A DNA stretch of 64,000 nucleotides, taken from positions 1 through 64,000 of the forward strand of contig NZ_JAEVYN010000006.1 in assembly GCF_016807185.1 (NCBI RefSeq), in the 5' to 3' direction. The DNA is from Leptolyngbya sp. Cla-17. Lineage in GTDB: Bacteria > Cyanobacteriota > Cyanobacteriia > Leptolyngbyales > Leptolyngbyaceae. Made by a program: the position numbers and the translations under genes. Each line of letters starts with the position of its first letter. Position 1 is the stretch's first letter. Positions 46,017 to 55,584 of the stretch are shown piece after piece. Below the pieces are notes generated by a model, which did not search any database, was not told where the DNA came from, and was given only the letters and a program-made list of their open reading frames with translations.

Positions 46017-46463
46017 ATACCGTTGGCGAAGTGAGAGACCTCAAGGGTTTATTTGGTCAGCGGTTGAAGCGGCTTTGAGGGAATAGGGATTGATGGATAA
46101 TGGTGATACGGCAGCATAGAACTATGCCTCTCTACAATGAACAAGCTCCAGATAATGGGGCTTTTCTGAAGCTTATTTGGTTAGGGCGATCATCACCTCT
46201 GCGACGAAACCAAAGGGTGTATCCCCTACGTTGAACCCAACAGGATCACCCTTTCTTCCGACTCTATTCTCAGTCTTTTCATCGAAGCGCTGCTGCAAGC
46301 GATGACTGCACAAAGTGTCTTCAGGACACGCAGTGGTTTCACAGCGACCATTATGTGTTCTGATTAAGCCTTAGGTGAATGCTCTGATGTCTTGCTGCTT
46401 AAAGAACAAGCAAGATACCCCCAATCCCCTTGAGCCTCTCTCAAATACAGAAGGAACGTGGTC
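46017..46463. promoter_or_regulatory. Divergent intergenic region upstream of the barrel protein
   Basis: No supported gene in this 450-bp stretch, which follows the end of the duplicated region. It presumably contains the promoter of the outer-membrane protein at 46464. A small palindrome GCATAGAACTATGC lies near 46113. Confidence 0.35.
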
Positions 46464-48761
46464 GTGAGGAAATTACTGAACTACTATTCACCGGGTTTGA
46501 CCCTTTTAGGGCTGATCGCTGGAACCGCCCTGAGCTTCATGCCATCGCTAACGAGTCAGGCGGTAGAAGCGCCCAGCCTCTCACCCGCGACAGCTCATGC
46601 TCTCGATGCGCCTCGTACCCTGAAAGAAGCCAAGATTTCCACGGCTGAGATTCTGGGTCAAGCGCCTGAAACACCTGCCGTTCCTGCCCCCTCTACTCCT
46701 GCGACTCCTGCAACCCCTACATCCTCTTACACTCCCATCCCGATTCGCGGTGGCGTTTCTTTCAACAGCGGTCCCGGGGTGGGCTACGAAAGCTCCTTCT
46801 TCGGACTCGAGGGCTTTGTCCCCCTAACCCAAACTCCTGGCAAAACCCTAACCTATGCTCAAGGTCGCTTACTGCTCGATACCAATGGCGGCAATCCAGG
46901 GAGCAATTTTGCTCTGGGCTATCGAGATTTTGACCCCAGCAGCGGCAGAATTGTAGGCGGCTATGTGGGAGTGGACGTGCGCGACACGGGCAGAACCACC
47001 TTTAGCCAACTGGGTGCTGGAGTGGAAGTGGTGTTACCGGGTGTGGAGTTTCGCGTCAATGGCTACTTGCCCGTGGGAGATCGCCGCCGCGAAGTGGCCA
47101 GCCAGAGTTTCACCGATACTGCCAGCACCAGCACCAGTACCAGCACTAGCCTGAGTGGGGGCAGTGGCGTAACCGCACCGACCACTCTTCGCTTTCAGGG
47201 CAATAGCCTGCTGTTTGACTCGCCTACTGCCAGCACCTTAACCACCACCACCCGCAACCAGACGACCCGCTTCACCCGCGCCCTCGATGAAGTGTCCCTT
47301 GCTGGCTTGGATGCCGAAGCCGGAGTGAAGCTGGCACAACTGAGTCCCGGCAGTGACCTGCGCTCTTACCTGGGCTTGTATTACTACAGTGGCGAAGGCG
47401 TGAGCGGCTTTGTGGGTGTGCGCGGACGGTTGGCGCTGCGGGTGAATGACACCCTGACGGCGGGTTTAGCCGTGCAGGGTGATCGCGAGTTTGGCACGAC
47501 GGCGGTGGCGACGGTCAGCCTCCAGTTTCCCACCATCGGACGTAAAACGACGGGACAACCTGCTGATAACTGGGCGCGAGTGGGCGATAGTGCGATCCGC
47601 AATCAAGCGGTGGCGGTGACAGAGCGGACCCGAACCAGCACCCGCACCGAAATCACTCAAACCACTCAAACCGTGGGCAGTGGCAGTGGGGGCACTGTGA
47701 TTGTGCAAAACCCGGCGACGGGACAGCCCTATGTGTTTCAACATGCGGTGTTAGGGGCAGCGGGTGGGAGTGGCACCTTTGAAAGTCCGTTTGGCACGGT
47801 GCTAGCAGCAATCACAGCGGCTCCTGGAGATGGCAATGGCATTGTCTATGTGCAGGCGGGCACCAATCCAGGGATTCCGGCGTTCACGATTCAGGATGGC
47901 GTGCAGGTGCTGTCGTCGGGAGTGGCGCAACCCCTGGCAACGGTGCAGGCGGGGACGGTGCAATTGCCGCTGTCGGGGACTGGCACCCTACCACGAGTGG
48001 CGGGCACCGTGACGATGGGCAATAACACCACCCTGGGCGGGTTCAACATTACGGGCTTTGGTGGAGTGGGCGTTAGGGGGACAGACTTACGGAATGTGAC
48101 GATTCAAGATAACGTCATCACTGCCGTGGGAAATAACCCTGGGATATTTTTGGATGGCAATCTGACCGGGGCTGTGACGCTTCGCCGCAACACGATTGGC
48201 ACAGGTCTTAACATTGGTATGCTTCTGAGTCCCAATCAAGCCGTCGCCACGCCGCTAACGATTGATGTTTCCAACAACACGGTGCAAAACACGGCTGATG
48301 TTGGCATACGTGTGCAGGCTCAAGGAAACACTACTGCCACCGCCACCATTGCGAACAATACCGTTACCAATACGACTGTCGTTGGAATTGATGCTAGTTC
48401 TCAGAGTAATTCTCCAGTCCGGGTGCAGATTGACAATAATCAGGTCAATAACGTCCAATTTGCGGGGATTGGAATCCGTGTGATATCTGCTACAGCGCAG
48501 ATGTTTGCTTCGGTCACCAACAATCGCGTTGCTAACCTCAATGCATACGCACCCGGCAACCAGGTGGAATACCAAATTGTTTCACAAGGTACTGGAACGC
48601 TCTGTTCCCGGTTACTCAACAACACTGCCAGTCTCTCCGGGTACGAATTTCGGAATGCTGGTAGCACTCTGCAACGAGAGCCATTGGTGGGCAACACCGG
48701 ACCCGTGCAACCCGACATTGGCGTGATTACGCCTGTCGCTGCGGGTACTTGCGGGTTCTAA
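46464..48761 (+). CDS. Outer-membrane barrel plus parallel beta-helix surface protein
   Basis: The start is taken as GTG 46464, with AAGGA eight bases upstream; GTG 46458 is too close to it. A signal peptide of about 34 residues (LTLLGLIAGTALSF) is followed by a Pro/Thr-rich linker. A region of about 280 residues follows (RGGVSFNSGPGVGYESSFFG, GRLLLDTNGG, GYVGVDVRD), with alternating hydrophobic strands like the beta-barrel of inverse autotransporters or porins. The C-terminal 330 residues are right-handed beta-helix repeats rich in N-N-x-V (ISNNTV-like DVSNNTVQNTADVGIRVQAQ). It is probably inserted in the outer membrane with the helix as passenger. It is divergent from the giant gene at 45415. 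Exact family assignment is tentative. Confidence 0.7.
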   Translation: MRKLLNYYSPGLTLLGLIAGTALSFMPSLTSQAVEAPSLSPATAHALDAPRTLKEAKISTAEILGQAPETPAVPAPSTPATPATPTSSYTPIPIRGGVSFNSGPGVGYESSFFGLEGFVPLTQTPGKTLTYAQGRLLLDTNGGNPGSNFALGYRDFDPSSGRIVGGYVGVDVRDTGRTTFSQLGAGVEVVLPGVEFRVNGYLPVGDRRREVASQSFTDTASTSTSTSTSLSGGSGVTAPTTLRFQGNSLLFDSPTASTLTTTTRNQTTRFTRALDEVSLAGLDAEAGVKLAQLSPGSDLRSYLGLYYYSGEGVSGFVGVRGRLALRVNDTLTAGLAVQGDREFGTTAVATVSLQFPTIGRKTTGQPADNWARVGDSAIRNQAVAVTERTRTSTRTEITQTTQTVGSGSGGTVIVQNPATGQPYVFQHAVLGAAGGSGTFESPFGTVLAAITAAPGDGNGIVYVQAGTNPGIPAFTIQDGVQVLSSGVAQPLATVQAGTVQLPLSGTGTLPRVAGTVTMGNNTTLGGFNITGFGGVGVRGTDLRNVTIQDNVITAVGNNPGIFLDGNLTGAVTLRRNTIGTGLNIGMLLSPNQAVATPLTIDVSNNTVQNTADVGIRVQAQGNTTATATIANNTVTNTTVVGIDASSQSNSPVRVQIDNNQVNNVQFAGIGIRVISATAQMFASVTNNRVANLNAYAPGNQVEYQIVSQGTGTLCSRLLNNTASLSGYEFRNAGSTLQREPLVGNTGPVQPDIGVITPVAAGTCGF

Positions 48762-48941
48762 ACCTAAACATCCTATCCACCCTAACCGGGCTGACGCAGT
48801 GGGTTTAAGATCGAAACGAGGACCTGCGAGAGGGGCATGAACTGCCAATATCGAACGCAAGGGGGGGGTGCTCCCTCCACTGGTTTGATCGCACCCATCC
48901 TTTTTTCTCAACGGCGTCACTCCGACTTGATTGTCTTTTTC

Positions 48942-49799
48942 TCACCAGCTTCGCTCCGTGCCCATCTCCGTTACATCGGCCTCAATGAAACAATCTTCTA
49001 AATCTGCTTGAGCGTGCATTTCGTCCAGCAGATCCTCAACCTGTTGATTGAGGTCTTGATCGTCTTGATAGGTGATCGTCAATTCATACTCCCAACTGTC
49101 CTGGTGCTGCTTCCGCATCCTATAGCGAGATAGACACACTCGTTCGATCGTCTCCCTCACTTTGTTTTTGTGCCGCACAAACTTGTTGTTATTCTCCACT
49201 CTGAGCCAAAGATGCACCTGTGTTGTTTGGGTGGTTGGCGCTCGCTCCCCTTTAGGGCTGATGTATCTGTAGAACGTGGGGCGACTGATTTCCAGATGCT
49301 CACAGATCGAAGTCACCGTTCGGTTTGGATCGCTGGCCAGCGATCGCCCAATGGCAATTTGCTCTGGCGTTAACTTCTGTCGTCGTCCCCCGGTTCGCCC
49401 TCTGGCTCTCGCCGCCTGCAAACCCGCTTGCGTTCGTTCTCGAATCAAGTTGCGCTCAAACTCAGCCAGCGCCCCGAACACATGGAAGATCAGCTTTCCC
49501 CCGCTCGTTGTGGTATCGATACTCTCTTGCAGCGAACGAAACCCAATTTGTCGGCGCTCCAAATCCTCGACCAGCGCAATCAAATCTTTGAGCGATCGCC
49601 CCAAGCGATCGAGTCGCCAGACGACCAGAGTGTCTCCCGGCCTCACATAATTGAGTGCTTGTTGCAACCCAGGGCGATCGGCTTTCACCCCACTCAGTTT
49701 GTCGGAAAAGATTTTGTCGCACCCAGCCGCTTGCAGTGCGTCATGTTGCAACGCCAGATTTTGGTCATCAGTTGAGACCCGTTCGTATCCAATCAGCAT
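48942..49799 (-). CDS. Serine recombinase (resolvase/invertase) with C-terminal extension
   Basis: The 285-residue product starts LIGYERVSTDDQN with the nucleophile Ser9. RLDRLGRSLKDL and IFHVFGALAEFERNLIRERT identify the Tn3-resolvase/Hin-invertase group. The HTH (TVTSICEHLEISRPTFYRYI) normally ends such proteins at 185-200 residues. Here about 95 more residues follow (VHLWLRVENNNKFVRHKNKV, YELTITYQDDQDLNQQVEDL). No partner transposase of the Tn3 or IS607 type is adjacent. It may act on sites within this segment. Confidence 0.9.
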   Translation of the reverse strand: MLIGYERVSTDDQNLALQHDALQAAGCDKIFSDKLSGVKADRPGLQQALNYVRPGDTLVVWRLDRLGRSLKDLIALVEDLERRQIGFRSLQESIDTTTSGGKLIFHVFGALAEFERNLIRERTQAGLQAARARGRTGGRRQKLTPEQIAIGRSLASDPNRTVTSICEHLEISRPTFYRYISPKGERAPTTQTTQVHLWLRVENNNKFVRHKNKVRETIERVCLSRYRMRKQHQDSWEYELTITYQDDQDLNQQVEDLLDEMHAQADLEDCFIEADVTEMGTERSW

Positions 49800-49858
49800 G
49801 GTCAGACGTTCTAAGGTACTGCAACTGTATCAGAACTCGTTAAACCTGCCATATTTTG

Positions 49859-49909
49859 ATACATAGATTAATTGACAAGTTGTTTTACAAGGTTTAGAGG
49901 CTGAAACGC
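49859..49909. repeat. Second copy of a 51-bp direct repeat
   Basis: Matches 31891-31941 in the same orientation (core ATTGACAAGTTGTTTTACA). It lies 60 bp upstream of the serine recombinase start. The rest of the gap 49800-50123 has no supported gene. Confidence 0.6.
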
Positions 49910-50171
49910 TACTTTGCCCTTACAAACCCCAATCGTAAAACAAACGGTCCTTTGATTTACAGTTGGAAGGATTAGAATCGCTAGGCTACTTGTCAAGAGG
50001 ACAAAGCCTAGTCAAGCCACTGAGTCTCAAGGGCAAGCCTAACTCCTTCACTCCACACCTTTCAAGCTTACCCACCGACATGAACACTACCGAAAAAGTG
50101 TAGTAGAGCCAGACACAATCATATGAAATCCGGGTGTAAACTTACTGCATAAAGTTAGCCTAGAAAGTCCT

Positions 50172-50675
50172 ATGCCCAAACGCCTAACCCTTGAGCCTCA
50201 TCTCAGTTGTGAAGAATTGGAGGAGCGGTATCGTCAAGCGAAAGAGGGGATCGAACGTAGTCAGTACCAAATTCTGTGGCTACTGGCGAAGGACAAGCGG
50301 ACGGCAGAGGTGCGCGAGGTGACAGGGTATTCGTTGCGCTGGATACGGGTGATAGCCAATCGCTACAATCGAAAGGGAGAAGCAAGTGTGGGGGATGGTC
50401 GGCAGCACAATTGTGGAGCCGAACCTTTACTCGATGAAGTTCAACAAGCCCAACTCCTGCAAGCGATTGCAACGCCTACGACTGAAAACGGCTTGTGGAA
50501 TGGACGCAAGGTTGCCGATTGGATGAGTCGAGTGCTCGAGCGTCCAGTGTCGCCTCAGCGAGGGTGGGAATACCTCAAGCAGATGGAGTTTCGCCTGCGA
50601 GTGCCGCGCCCTGAGCATCAGCAGCAAGACCCGCAAGAACAGGAAGCCTGGAAAAAAAACTGCCCGTGCGAGTAG
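50172..50675 (+). CDS. IS630 transposase, upstream frame (DNA-binding half)
   Basis: The frame encodes the N-terminal HTH part (RSQYQILWLLAKDKRTAEVR, VTGYSLRWIRVIANRYNRKG) and a second helical domain (NGRKVADWMSRVLERPVSPQ). It ends KKNCPCE at 50675. A run of eight A at 50652-50659 allows a -1 slip that changes ...WKKN to ...WKKKLPVRVEQ, joining the catalytic frame. The full fusion would be about 350 residues. Confidence 0.85.
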   Translation: MPKRLTLEPHLSCEELEERYRQAKEGIERSQYQILWLLAKDKRTAEVREVTGYSLRWIRVIANRYNRKGEASVGDGRQHNCGAEPLLDEVQQAQLLQAIATPTTENGLWNGRKVADWMSRVLERPVSPQRGWEYLKQMEFRLRVPRPEHQQQDPQEQEAWKKNCPCE

Positions 50676-51232
50676 AGCAGTTGCGTCAGCAGTATCCTCA
50701 GGCAGAGATTCAACTCTGGGCAATGGATGAACATCGAATCGGTCTCAAGCCCGTGCTGCGGCGCATCTGGGTGCCTTGGTGGGAAAACCCAATTGCTAAA
50801 GTGCAGTGGCGTTATGAGTGGGTCTGGGTCTACGGTTTTGTTCATCCTGCCTCCGGCGAGACGTACTGGTGGATCATGCCCAAAGTCAACATCGACTTGT
50901 TCAATCGAGTCTTAGCAGATTTTGCTCAGCATTTTGGATTGGGTCAGCACAAACATGTTTTATTGAGCGTTGACCAAGCGGGTTGGCACACGAGTGACAA
51001 GGTAGTATTACCCGAAGGTTTGCACCTGGAATTTCTCCCCCCCTATTCACCTGAGTTACAGCCCGCAGAACGCCTGTGGTCAATTTTGGATGAACCGATT
51101 GTAAATCGTATCTTTGAGAAGATTGAAGACCTTGAACAAGTACTCTGTGACCGCTGCTGTGCACTGCTTAAACAGCACGAATTTATTCGAGGTCTGACTC
51201 ATTTTCACTGGTGGCAGGAAGCTAATGCTTAA
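50666..51232 (+). CDS. IS630 transposase, downstream frame (DDE catalytic half)
   Basis: Catalytic acids are seen in WAMDEHRIG, LLSVDQAGWH and YSPELQPAERLW. It is expected to be made as the -1 frameshift fusion with the upstream frame; the GTG at 50666 is not needed as a start. Strong similarity to the truncated copy at 10446-11024 shows the family has transposed here more than once. Confidence 0.88.
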   Translation: MRVEQLRQQYPQAEIQLWAMDEHRIGLKPVLRRIWVPWWENPIAKVQWRYEWVWVYGFVHPASGETYWWIMPKVNIDLFNRVLADFAQHFGLGQHKHVLLSVDQAGWHTSDKVVLPEGLHLEFLPPYSPELQPAERLWSILDEPIVNRIFEKIEDLEQVLCDRCCALLKQHEFIRGLTHFHWWQEANA

Positions 51233-51391
51233 CGATAACTACTTAGCCGGATTTCATATGACTCATAATTTCGCCGGGAAATCGAGGATGGGAGTACAGG
51301 GGTCAGGAATCGTAAACCGAGTGAAATCAGGACGATGATTTCACCTTTGGGTTCAGTTGACCATACCGTTAGACCGAAGCAGTACCGATGC

Positions 51392-51889
51392 TTACAGCTT
51401 GAAGTGCTGCAACACCTTAGACAGTAGTACAAAGCCAAGCCCCATCAAGCAAATCCCTATGAGTAGTAAACTACTGACTAGCACGAGTCCAAACCAGCGG
51501 TTGGCCGATGGACTCACCGTTGGAGATTGGAGATGGGCTTCCAGTAAACTGACATTGCGTGTATTCGCTTTCCACGCTGTATCGAATAAGTCACCCAAAA
51601 CTGGCACCGAACCGACCACCCCATCCAACAAAATATTGAAGAGCATCTGTATCAGCAGTGATCGCGGTAGCCCCAAGGAGAACGCTTGCAGCAGAATATA
51701 ACTGGATAAGAGTAGACCAATGGCGTCTCCTCCGATGGGTAGCAGTCCAATGAGCGATTCCAAGCCAACACGCAAGCGAGTGCCTGGCAGACTAAGCGAA
51801 TTGTCCCACAGTCGGCTTAGCTGACGTAGGTGCTGCAGTTTTGCCAACTTGGCATCAACTAACGCATAATCGCGTGGGGTATCAGGCAT
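51392..51889 (-). CDS. DUF4112 membrane protein
   Basis: The 165-residue product matches DUF4112: LRVGLESLIGLLPIGGDAIG, LLIQMLFNILLDGVVGSVPV and LGDLFDTAWKANTRN, with two or three transmembrane segments and a final hydrophobic helix (about 132-158). The function of the family is not known. No strong ribosome-binding site is seen before ATG 51889. It stands alone between the insertion sequence and the WD40 gene. Confidence 0.8.
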   Translation of the reverse strand: MPDTPRDYALVDAKLAKLQHLRQLSRLWDNSLSLPGTRLRVGLESLIGLLPIGGDAIGLLLSSYILLQAFSLGLPRSLLIQMLFNILLDGVVGSVPVLGDLFDTAWKANTRNVSLLEAHLQSPTVSPSANRWFGLVLVSSLLLIGICLMGLGFVLLSKVLQHFKL

Positions 51890-52039
51890 CAGCTTAGCTT
51901 AAGTCGTAGTTGCAGTAAGGGCACTTGCTAATCTTAGCTAGGAAGTTGAGTACTCGGTTTTCCATAAACTTTAGACTATCAGTGTTTCCTGAAATTGCCT
52001 GCTTTTGCGGCATTACCTTCTGTATAAATATGATGAGAG

Positions 52040-55000
52040 TTATGGAGCATCACCGTAACTGTTGCAGATGTGGCGATCGTACTCTTCCAATTTTGGATTT
52101 GTCTTCAAATAATCGTGTAGCCACTGACAGCTAAAAGGTAATAGCGCTTTCAACTCTGAAAGCTGTTGCTTAGTGCTATCGAGTTGCCAAAGCCTGGTTG
52201 TTTGATCGCGGCTGGCAGATGCAAGTAGTTTACCGTCGGGGCTAAAGCTGACATGCCAGACCCAATCGGTATGACCAGAAAACGTTTGAAGTGGGCTACC
52301 ATCTGATGTCCGCCAAAGTTTAATGGTTTTATCGAAACCTGCTGTGGCCATCACGTTGCCGTCAGGGCTGAAACTAACAGATATGATGCGCTCAGTGTGT
52401 CCGGTTAAGGTTCTCAGGAGCGTGCCATCCAGCGCCCAAAGTTTGACAGTTTTGTCATCGCTAGCAGTCGCAATGGTTTTTCCGTCTGGGCTAAAATTAA
52501 TGCCATTGACTTCATCACGATGTCCTTTTAGCTCTCCAATTGCTTTACCATCGTGGCTCCAGAGTTTGACAGTTTTGTCATCGCTGGCAGTTGCGATCGC
52601 ACCTTCGAGCATGGCTCCGCTGATGGTCTGGTTAGTACCCAACGGCAGACTAACGTTAACGGGGCTAAAGCGAACATCCACAACGTTCCCCTGATGACTG
52701 GTGTGCCACTTTTGTTTAATCTTTTTGCTGCTAACGCTCCAGAGGATTACGCTTCTGTCGCTGCCTGTTGACGCGACCGTTTGACCATCGGGACTGAAGC
52801 TAACGCTCATAACCCACCCGCTGTGTCCGGTCAAAGTGCCAAGCAGCATACCGTCGCGTCGCCAAAGTTTGATGGTTTTATCCCAACTGGCAGTCGCAAT
52901 GGTTTGACCATCTGGGCTGAAACTGATGTCCCACACGCGATCGCGATGTCCTTTCGAGGTTGTGATCGCTCTGCCATCCCGGTGCCACAGTTTGACGGTG
53001 CGATCGTAACTTGCCGTTGCGATTGTCTGCCCATCCGGGCTAAAGCTAGCTTTATAAACTTCGCCAGTGTGTCCTTGCAGAATTAGGGGCAAACTGCCAG
53101 CCTTCCAAAGGCGAATGGTTTGATCAAAACTAGCGGAGGCGATCGTCTGTCCATCCGGGCTGAAACTGACGCTGGTAATGCGGTCGTTGTGTCCCTTCAG
53201 AGTTTTGAGTAAGGTGCCGTCCTGACGCCAAAGCTTGATCGTTGTGTCGCTACTCGCGGTAGCGATCGTCTGTCCATCCGGGCTGAAACTGACGCTCATG
53301 ACGCGATCATTGTGCCCCAACAACGTCTTTAGTGGCGTGCCATCGCGCCTCCAAAGTTTGACTGTATAATCCCAACTTGCCGTTGCTAGCATTTGACTAT
53401 TAGGACTAAAGCTCACACTGTAAACTTTGTCGCCGTGACCTTTGAGGGTTTTGAGTACTTTACCCTCTCGGTCCCAGAGTTTGACAATGCTATCTTCACT
53501 AGCAGAGGCGATGGTCTGTCCATCTGGGCTAAAACTGACGCTGGTGACGGCACTGTTATGCCCGGTTAAGGTTTTCAATTCAATGCCATCGCGCTTCCAA
53601 AGTTTAATGGTTTTGTCGTCACTAGCCGAGGCAATGGTCTGTCCATCCGGACTAAAGCTCACACTCGTGACAGTCCCACGATGTCCATTCAAAGTTTTTA
53701 GCTCAGTCCCATCACGCTTCCAGAGTTTGATGGTTTTGTCGTCACTAGTAGAGGCAATAGTCTGTCCATCCGGACTAAAGCTCACACTCGTGACAGTCCC
53801 ACGATGTCCATTCAAAGTTTTTAGCTCAGTCCCATCACGACTCCAAAGTTTGATGGTTTTGTCATCACTGGCGGATGCGATCGTTTGCCCATCGGGACTA
53901 AAGCTGACGCTGTTAACGGAGTCGTGATGTCGCTCTAATCGATTAGATTCCTGAATCGCATAGATTACCTGTTGCAGAACATTTGCCGTTTTGGTTTTTA
54001 ATTCTCTTTGGTTACCAACAACGTCTTTTAGCTGCTGACTTGCCTTCACGCTGGCAATCAGTGCCTCTAGTTGCTGTGTTTCCAATTGTTGATTGGAGCC
54101 GAGTAGCTTCTCAGAAACTGCATTCAACGCTTGAATCTGTTCAACTTTGTGCACCATACTTGCCAAAATAATCGCTGTCATCGTCCCAACCAAAGACAGA
54201 CTTAAAAACGTAGACCCAACTCTGATCTGCCGCTTCGCAGTTCGTTGTGCCTCGCGTTGTTCGCGCTCCTGGCTGGCATTCAAAAATTGATAATCTTCAG
54301 TACTCAGGCTCTTACCGGCTGCCCACGCTTGCGCGTTTTGGAGTGCCTGCCCTTGCAGCAGCGGTGATACGTCTGCTTGATTGGAAGCGATCCAGGCATT
54401 CAGCGCTTCAGCGTAGGGACGTAAATCTGACAGCGCTTTTTCCACCCAACGGTGATCGAACACAGAGGCATAAATGCGGTTGTAAACTTTTAATTTGCCC
54501 TGCTGTTTGACCACTAAGCCCGATAGCTGCAATTCCACCTGCCCAAAACTGCCATCGGCTGCGATTTCGCCCTGCTGCAAAATTTGCTGATACAGTCCTA
54601 ACTGTTGGGCTGCCCGTTGTTCATTCCGCAACAGGCGATCGCGAATAGTTTTGAGGTGCTCTGGTTCATCCTGTGCTTCCCAATTTTGAATAATGTGAGT
54701 GTGAACGAGACGGTCTAAGTGGGGAGCAGGGAGTAGAGAGTGGGGGGACGTTTCCCCATTTTCCATTCCCATTTTCCCATTCCCCGCGCTTTGCGCTGCC
54801 AACTGACATAGCTTTTGGGTCAAAAAGGGCTGCCCCCCAGTCCAATCTAAGACTGCACCTAACACGGCTTCTGGGTTAGTGACCTGCGCTGCTAACCCCT
54901 GAGCAAGCGGTTGGGTTTCATGCAACTCGAAGCCACTCAGGTCAATGATCTGCCCAATATTAAACGGTGTGCGGTTTTTGTCTTGCACTAGATCGGAGGC

Positions 55001-55555
55001 AGTTGCTACGCCCAAGAGGGCAAAGGTCAGGCGATCGTAGTCTGGGACATCCGCACGTTTGTTGTAGCAGGCGCGAATAAACGCAAAGAAATCATCTTTG
55101 AACGTGAGACTGAGAATGCTATCAATCTCATCAATAAAAATCACGATCGGCTGGCAACGCTCGACCAGCAGTACTGACTCAATGAAAACGCTCAAGCGAT
55201 TCACACCCGAAAGATGCTCATGCTCACGCCACCACGCTCCTAGATTGATCTGAAGCTTCAAACTGTTGATGATCGTGCCCACAAACCCGGCATACCAGCG
55301 ATCGGGCGTGACCTGCTGAGTGCCGATCGCAGTTACATCAATCACAACACAGGCAATGTGATCACCTTGCAATCGACGCATGGTGCGGACGCGCAGACTG
55401 GATTTTCCCATCTGCCGAGAATTCAAGACATAGCAAAACTCACCTGCTTTCAGCTTTCCGTATAAATCCTGGTCTGCCTGTCGCTCGACATACGATAAAG
55501 CGTTCGGTGGTAAGCTGCCTCCAACTTGATAGTTATAAGTTGAATGTTGGTTCAT
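52040..55555 (-). CDS. AAA-like NTPase fused to 14 WD40 repeats
   Basis: The 1,171-residue product begins with an AAA-like domain of the AAA_35 type: P-loop SRQMGKSSL (Lys51), Walker B VIFIDEID, and TGGQPFLTQKLC in the sensor region. A charged linker, a transmembrane helix (about 448-470) and a coiled coil follow. Fourteen WD40 repeats (GH...V.SVSFSPDGQTIASAS..KTIKLW) then fill residues about 545-1145, enough for two seven-bladed propellers. The WD40 part probably binds a partner or ligand and controls the NTPase. Such architectures are abundant in filamentous cyanobacteria and have been proposed as signalling or conflict-system proteins. It lies 29 bp downstream of a second AAA-like gene, probably in one operon. 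Confidence 0.9.
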   Translation of the reverse strand: MNQHSTYNYQVGGSLPPNALSYVERQADQDLYGKLKAGEFCYVLNSRQMGKSSLRVRTMRRLQGDHIACVVIDVTAIGTQQVTPDRWYAGFVGTIINSLKLQINLGAWWREHEHLSGVNRLSVFIESVLLVERCQPIVIFIDEIDSILSLTFKDDFFAFIRACYNKRADVPDYDRLTFALLGVATASDLVQDKNRTPFNIGQIIDLSGFELHETQPLAQGLAAQVTNPEAVLGAVLDWTGGQPFLTQKLCQLAAQSAGNGKMGMENGETSPHSLLPAPHLDRLVHTHIIQNWEAQDEPEHLKTIRDRLLRNEQRAAQQLGLYQQILQQGEIAADGSFGQVELQLSGLVVKQQGKLKVYNRIYASVFDHRWVEKALSDLRPYAEALNAWIASNQADVSPLLQGQALQNAQAWAAGKSLSTEDYQFLNASQEREQREAQRTAKRQIRVGSTFLSLSLVGTMTAIILASMVHKVEQIQALNAVSEKLLGSNQQLETQQLEALIASVKASQQLKDVVGNQRELKTKTANVLQQVIYAIQESNRLERHHDSVNSVSFSPDGQTIASASDDKTIKLWSRDGTELKTLNGHRGTVTSVSFSPDGQTIASTSDDKTIKLWKRDGTELKTLNGHRGTVTSVSFSPDGQTIASASDDKTIKLWKRDGIELKTLTGHNSAVTSVSFSPDGQTIASASEDSIVKLWDREGKVLKTLKGHGDKVYSVSFSPNSQMLATASWDYTVKLWRRDGTPLKTLLGHNDRVMSVSFSPDGQTIATASSDTTIKLWRQDGTLLKTLKGHNDRITSVSFSPDGQTIASASFDQTIRLWKAGSLPLILQGHTGEVYKASFSPDGQTIATASYDRTVKLWHRDGRAITTSKGHRDRVWDISFSPDGQTIATASWDKTIKLWRRDGMLLGTLTGHSGWVMSVSFSPDGQTVASTGSDRSVILWSVSSKKIKQKWHTSHQGNVVDVRFSPVNVSLPLGTNQTISGAMLEGAIATASDDKTVKLWSHDGKAIGELKGHRDEVNGINFSPDGKTIATASDDKTVKLWALDGTLLRTLTGHTERIISVSFSPDGNVMATAGFDKTIKLWRTSDGSPLQTFSGHTDWVWHVSFSPDGKLLASASRDQTTRLWQLDSTKQQLSELKALLPFSCQWLHDYLKTNPKLEEYDRHICNSYGDAP

Positions 55556-55584
55556 TTGGTGTCAATCAAGTTAATTCAATATCA

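Larger units (their letters stand above)
50124..51256 (+). mobile_element. IS630-family insertion sequence, structurally complete
   Basis: TGAAATCCGG at the left end (50124-50133) and CCGGATTTCA at the right end (51247-51256) are inverted repeats. Each is flanked by TA (50122-50123 and 51257-51258), the target duplicated by IS630 elements. The outer three bases also match (TCA / TGA). The element of about 1,133 bp carries one transposase split over two frames. Confidence 0.85.
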
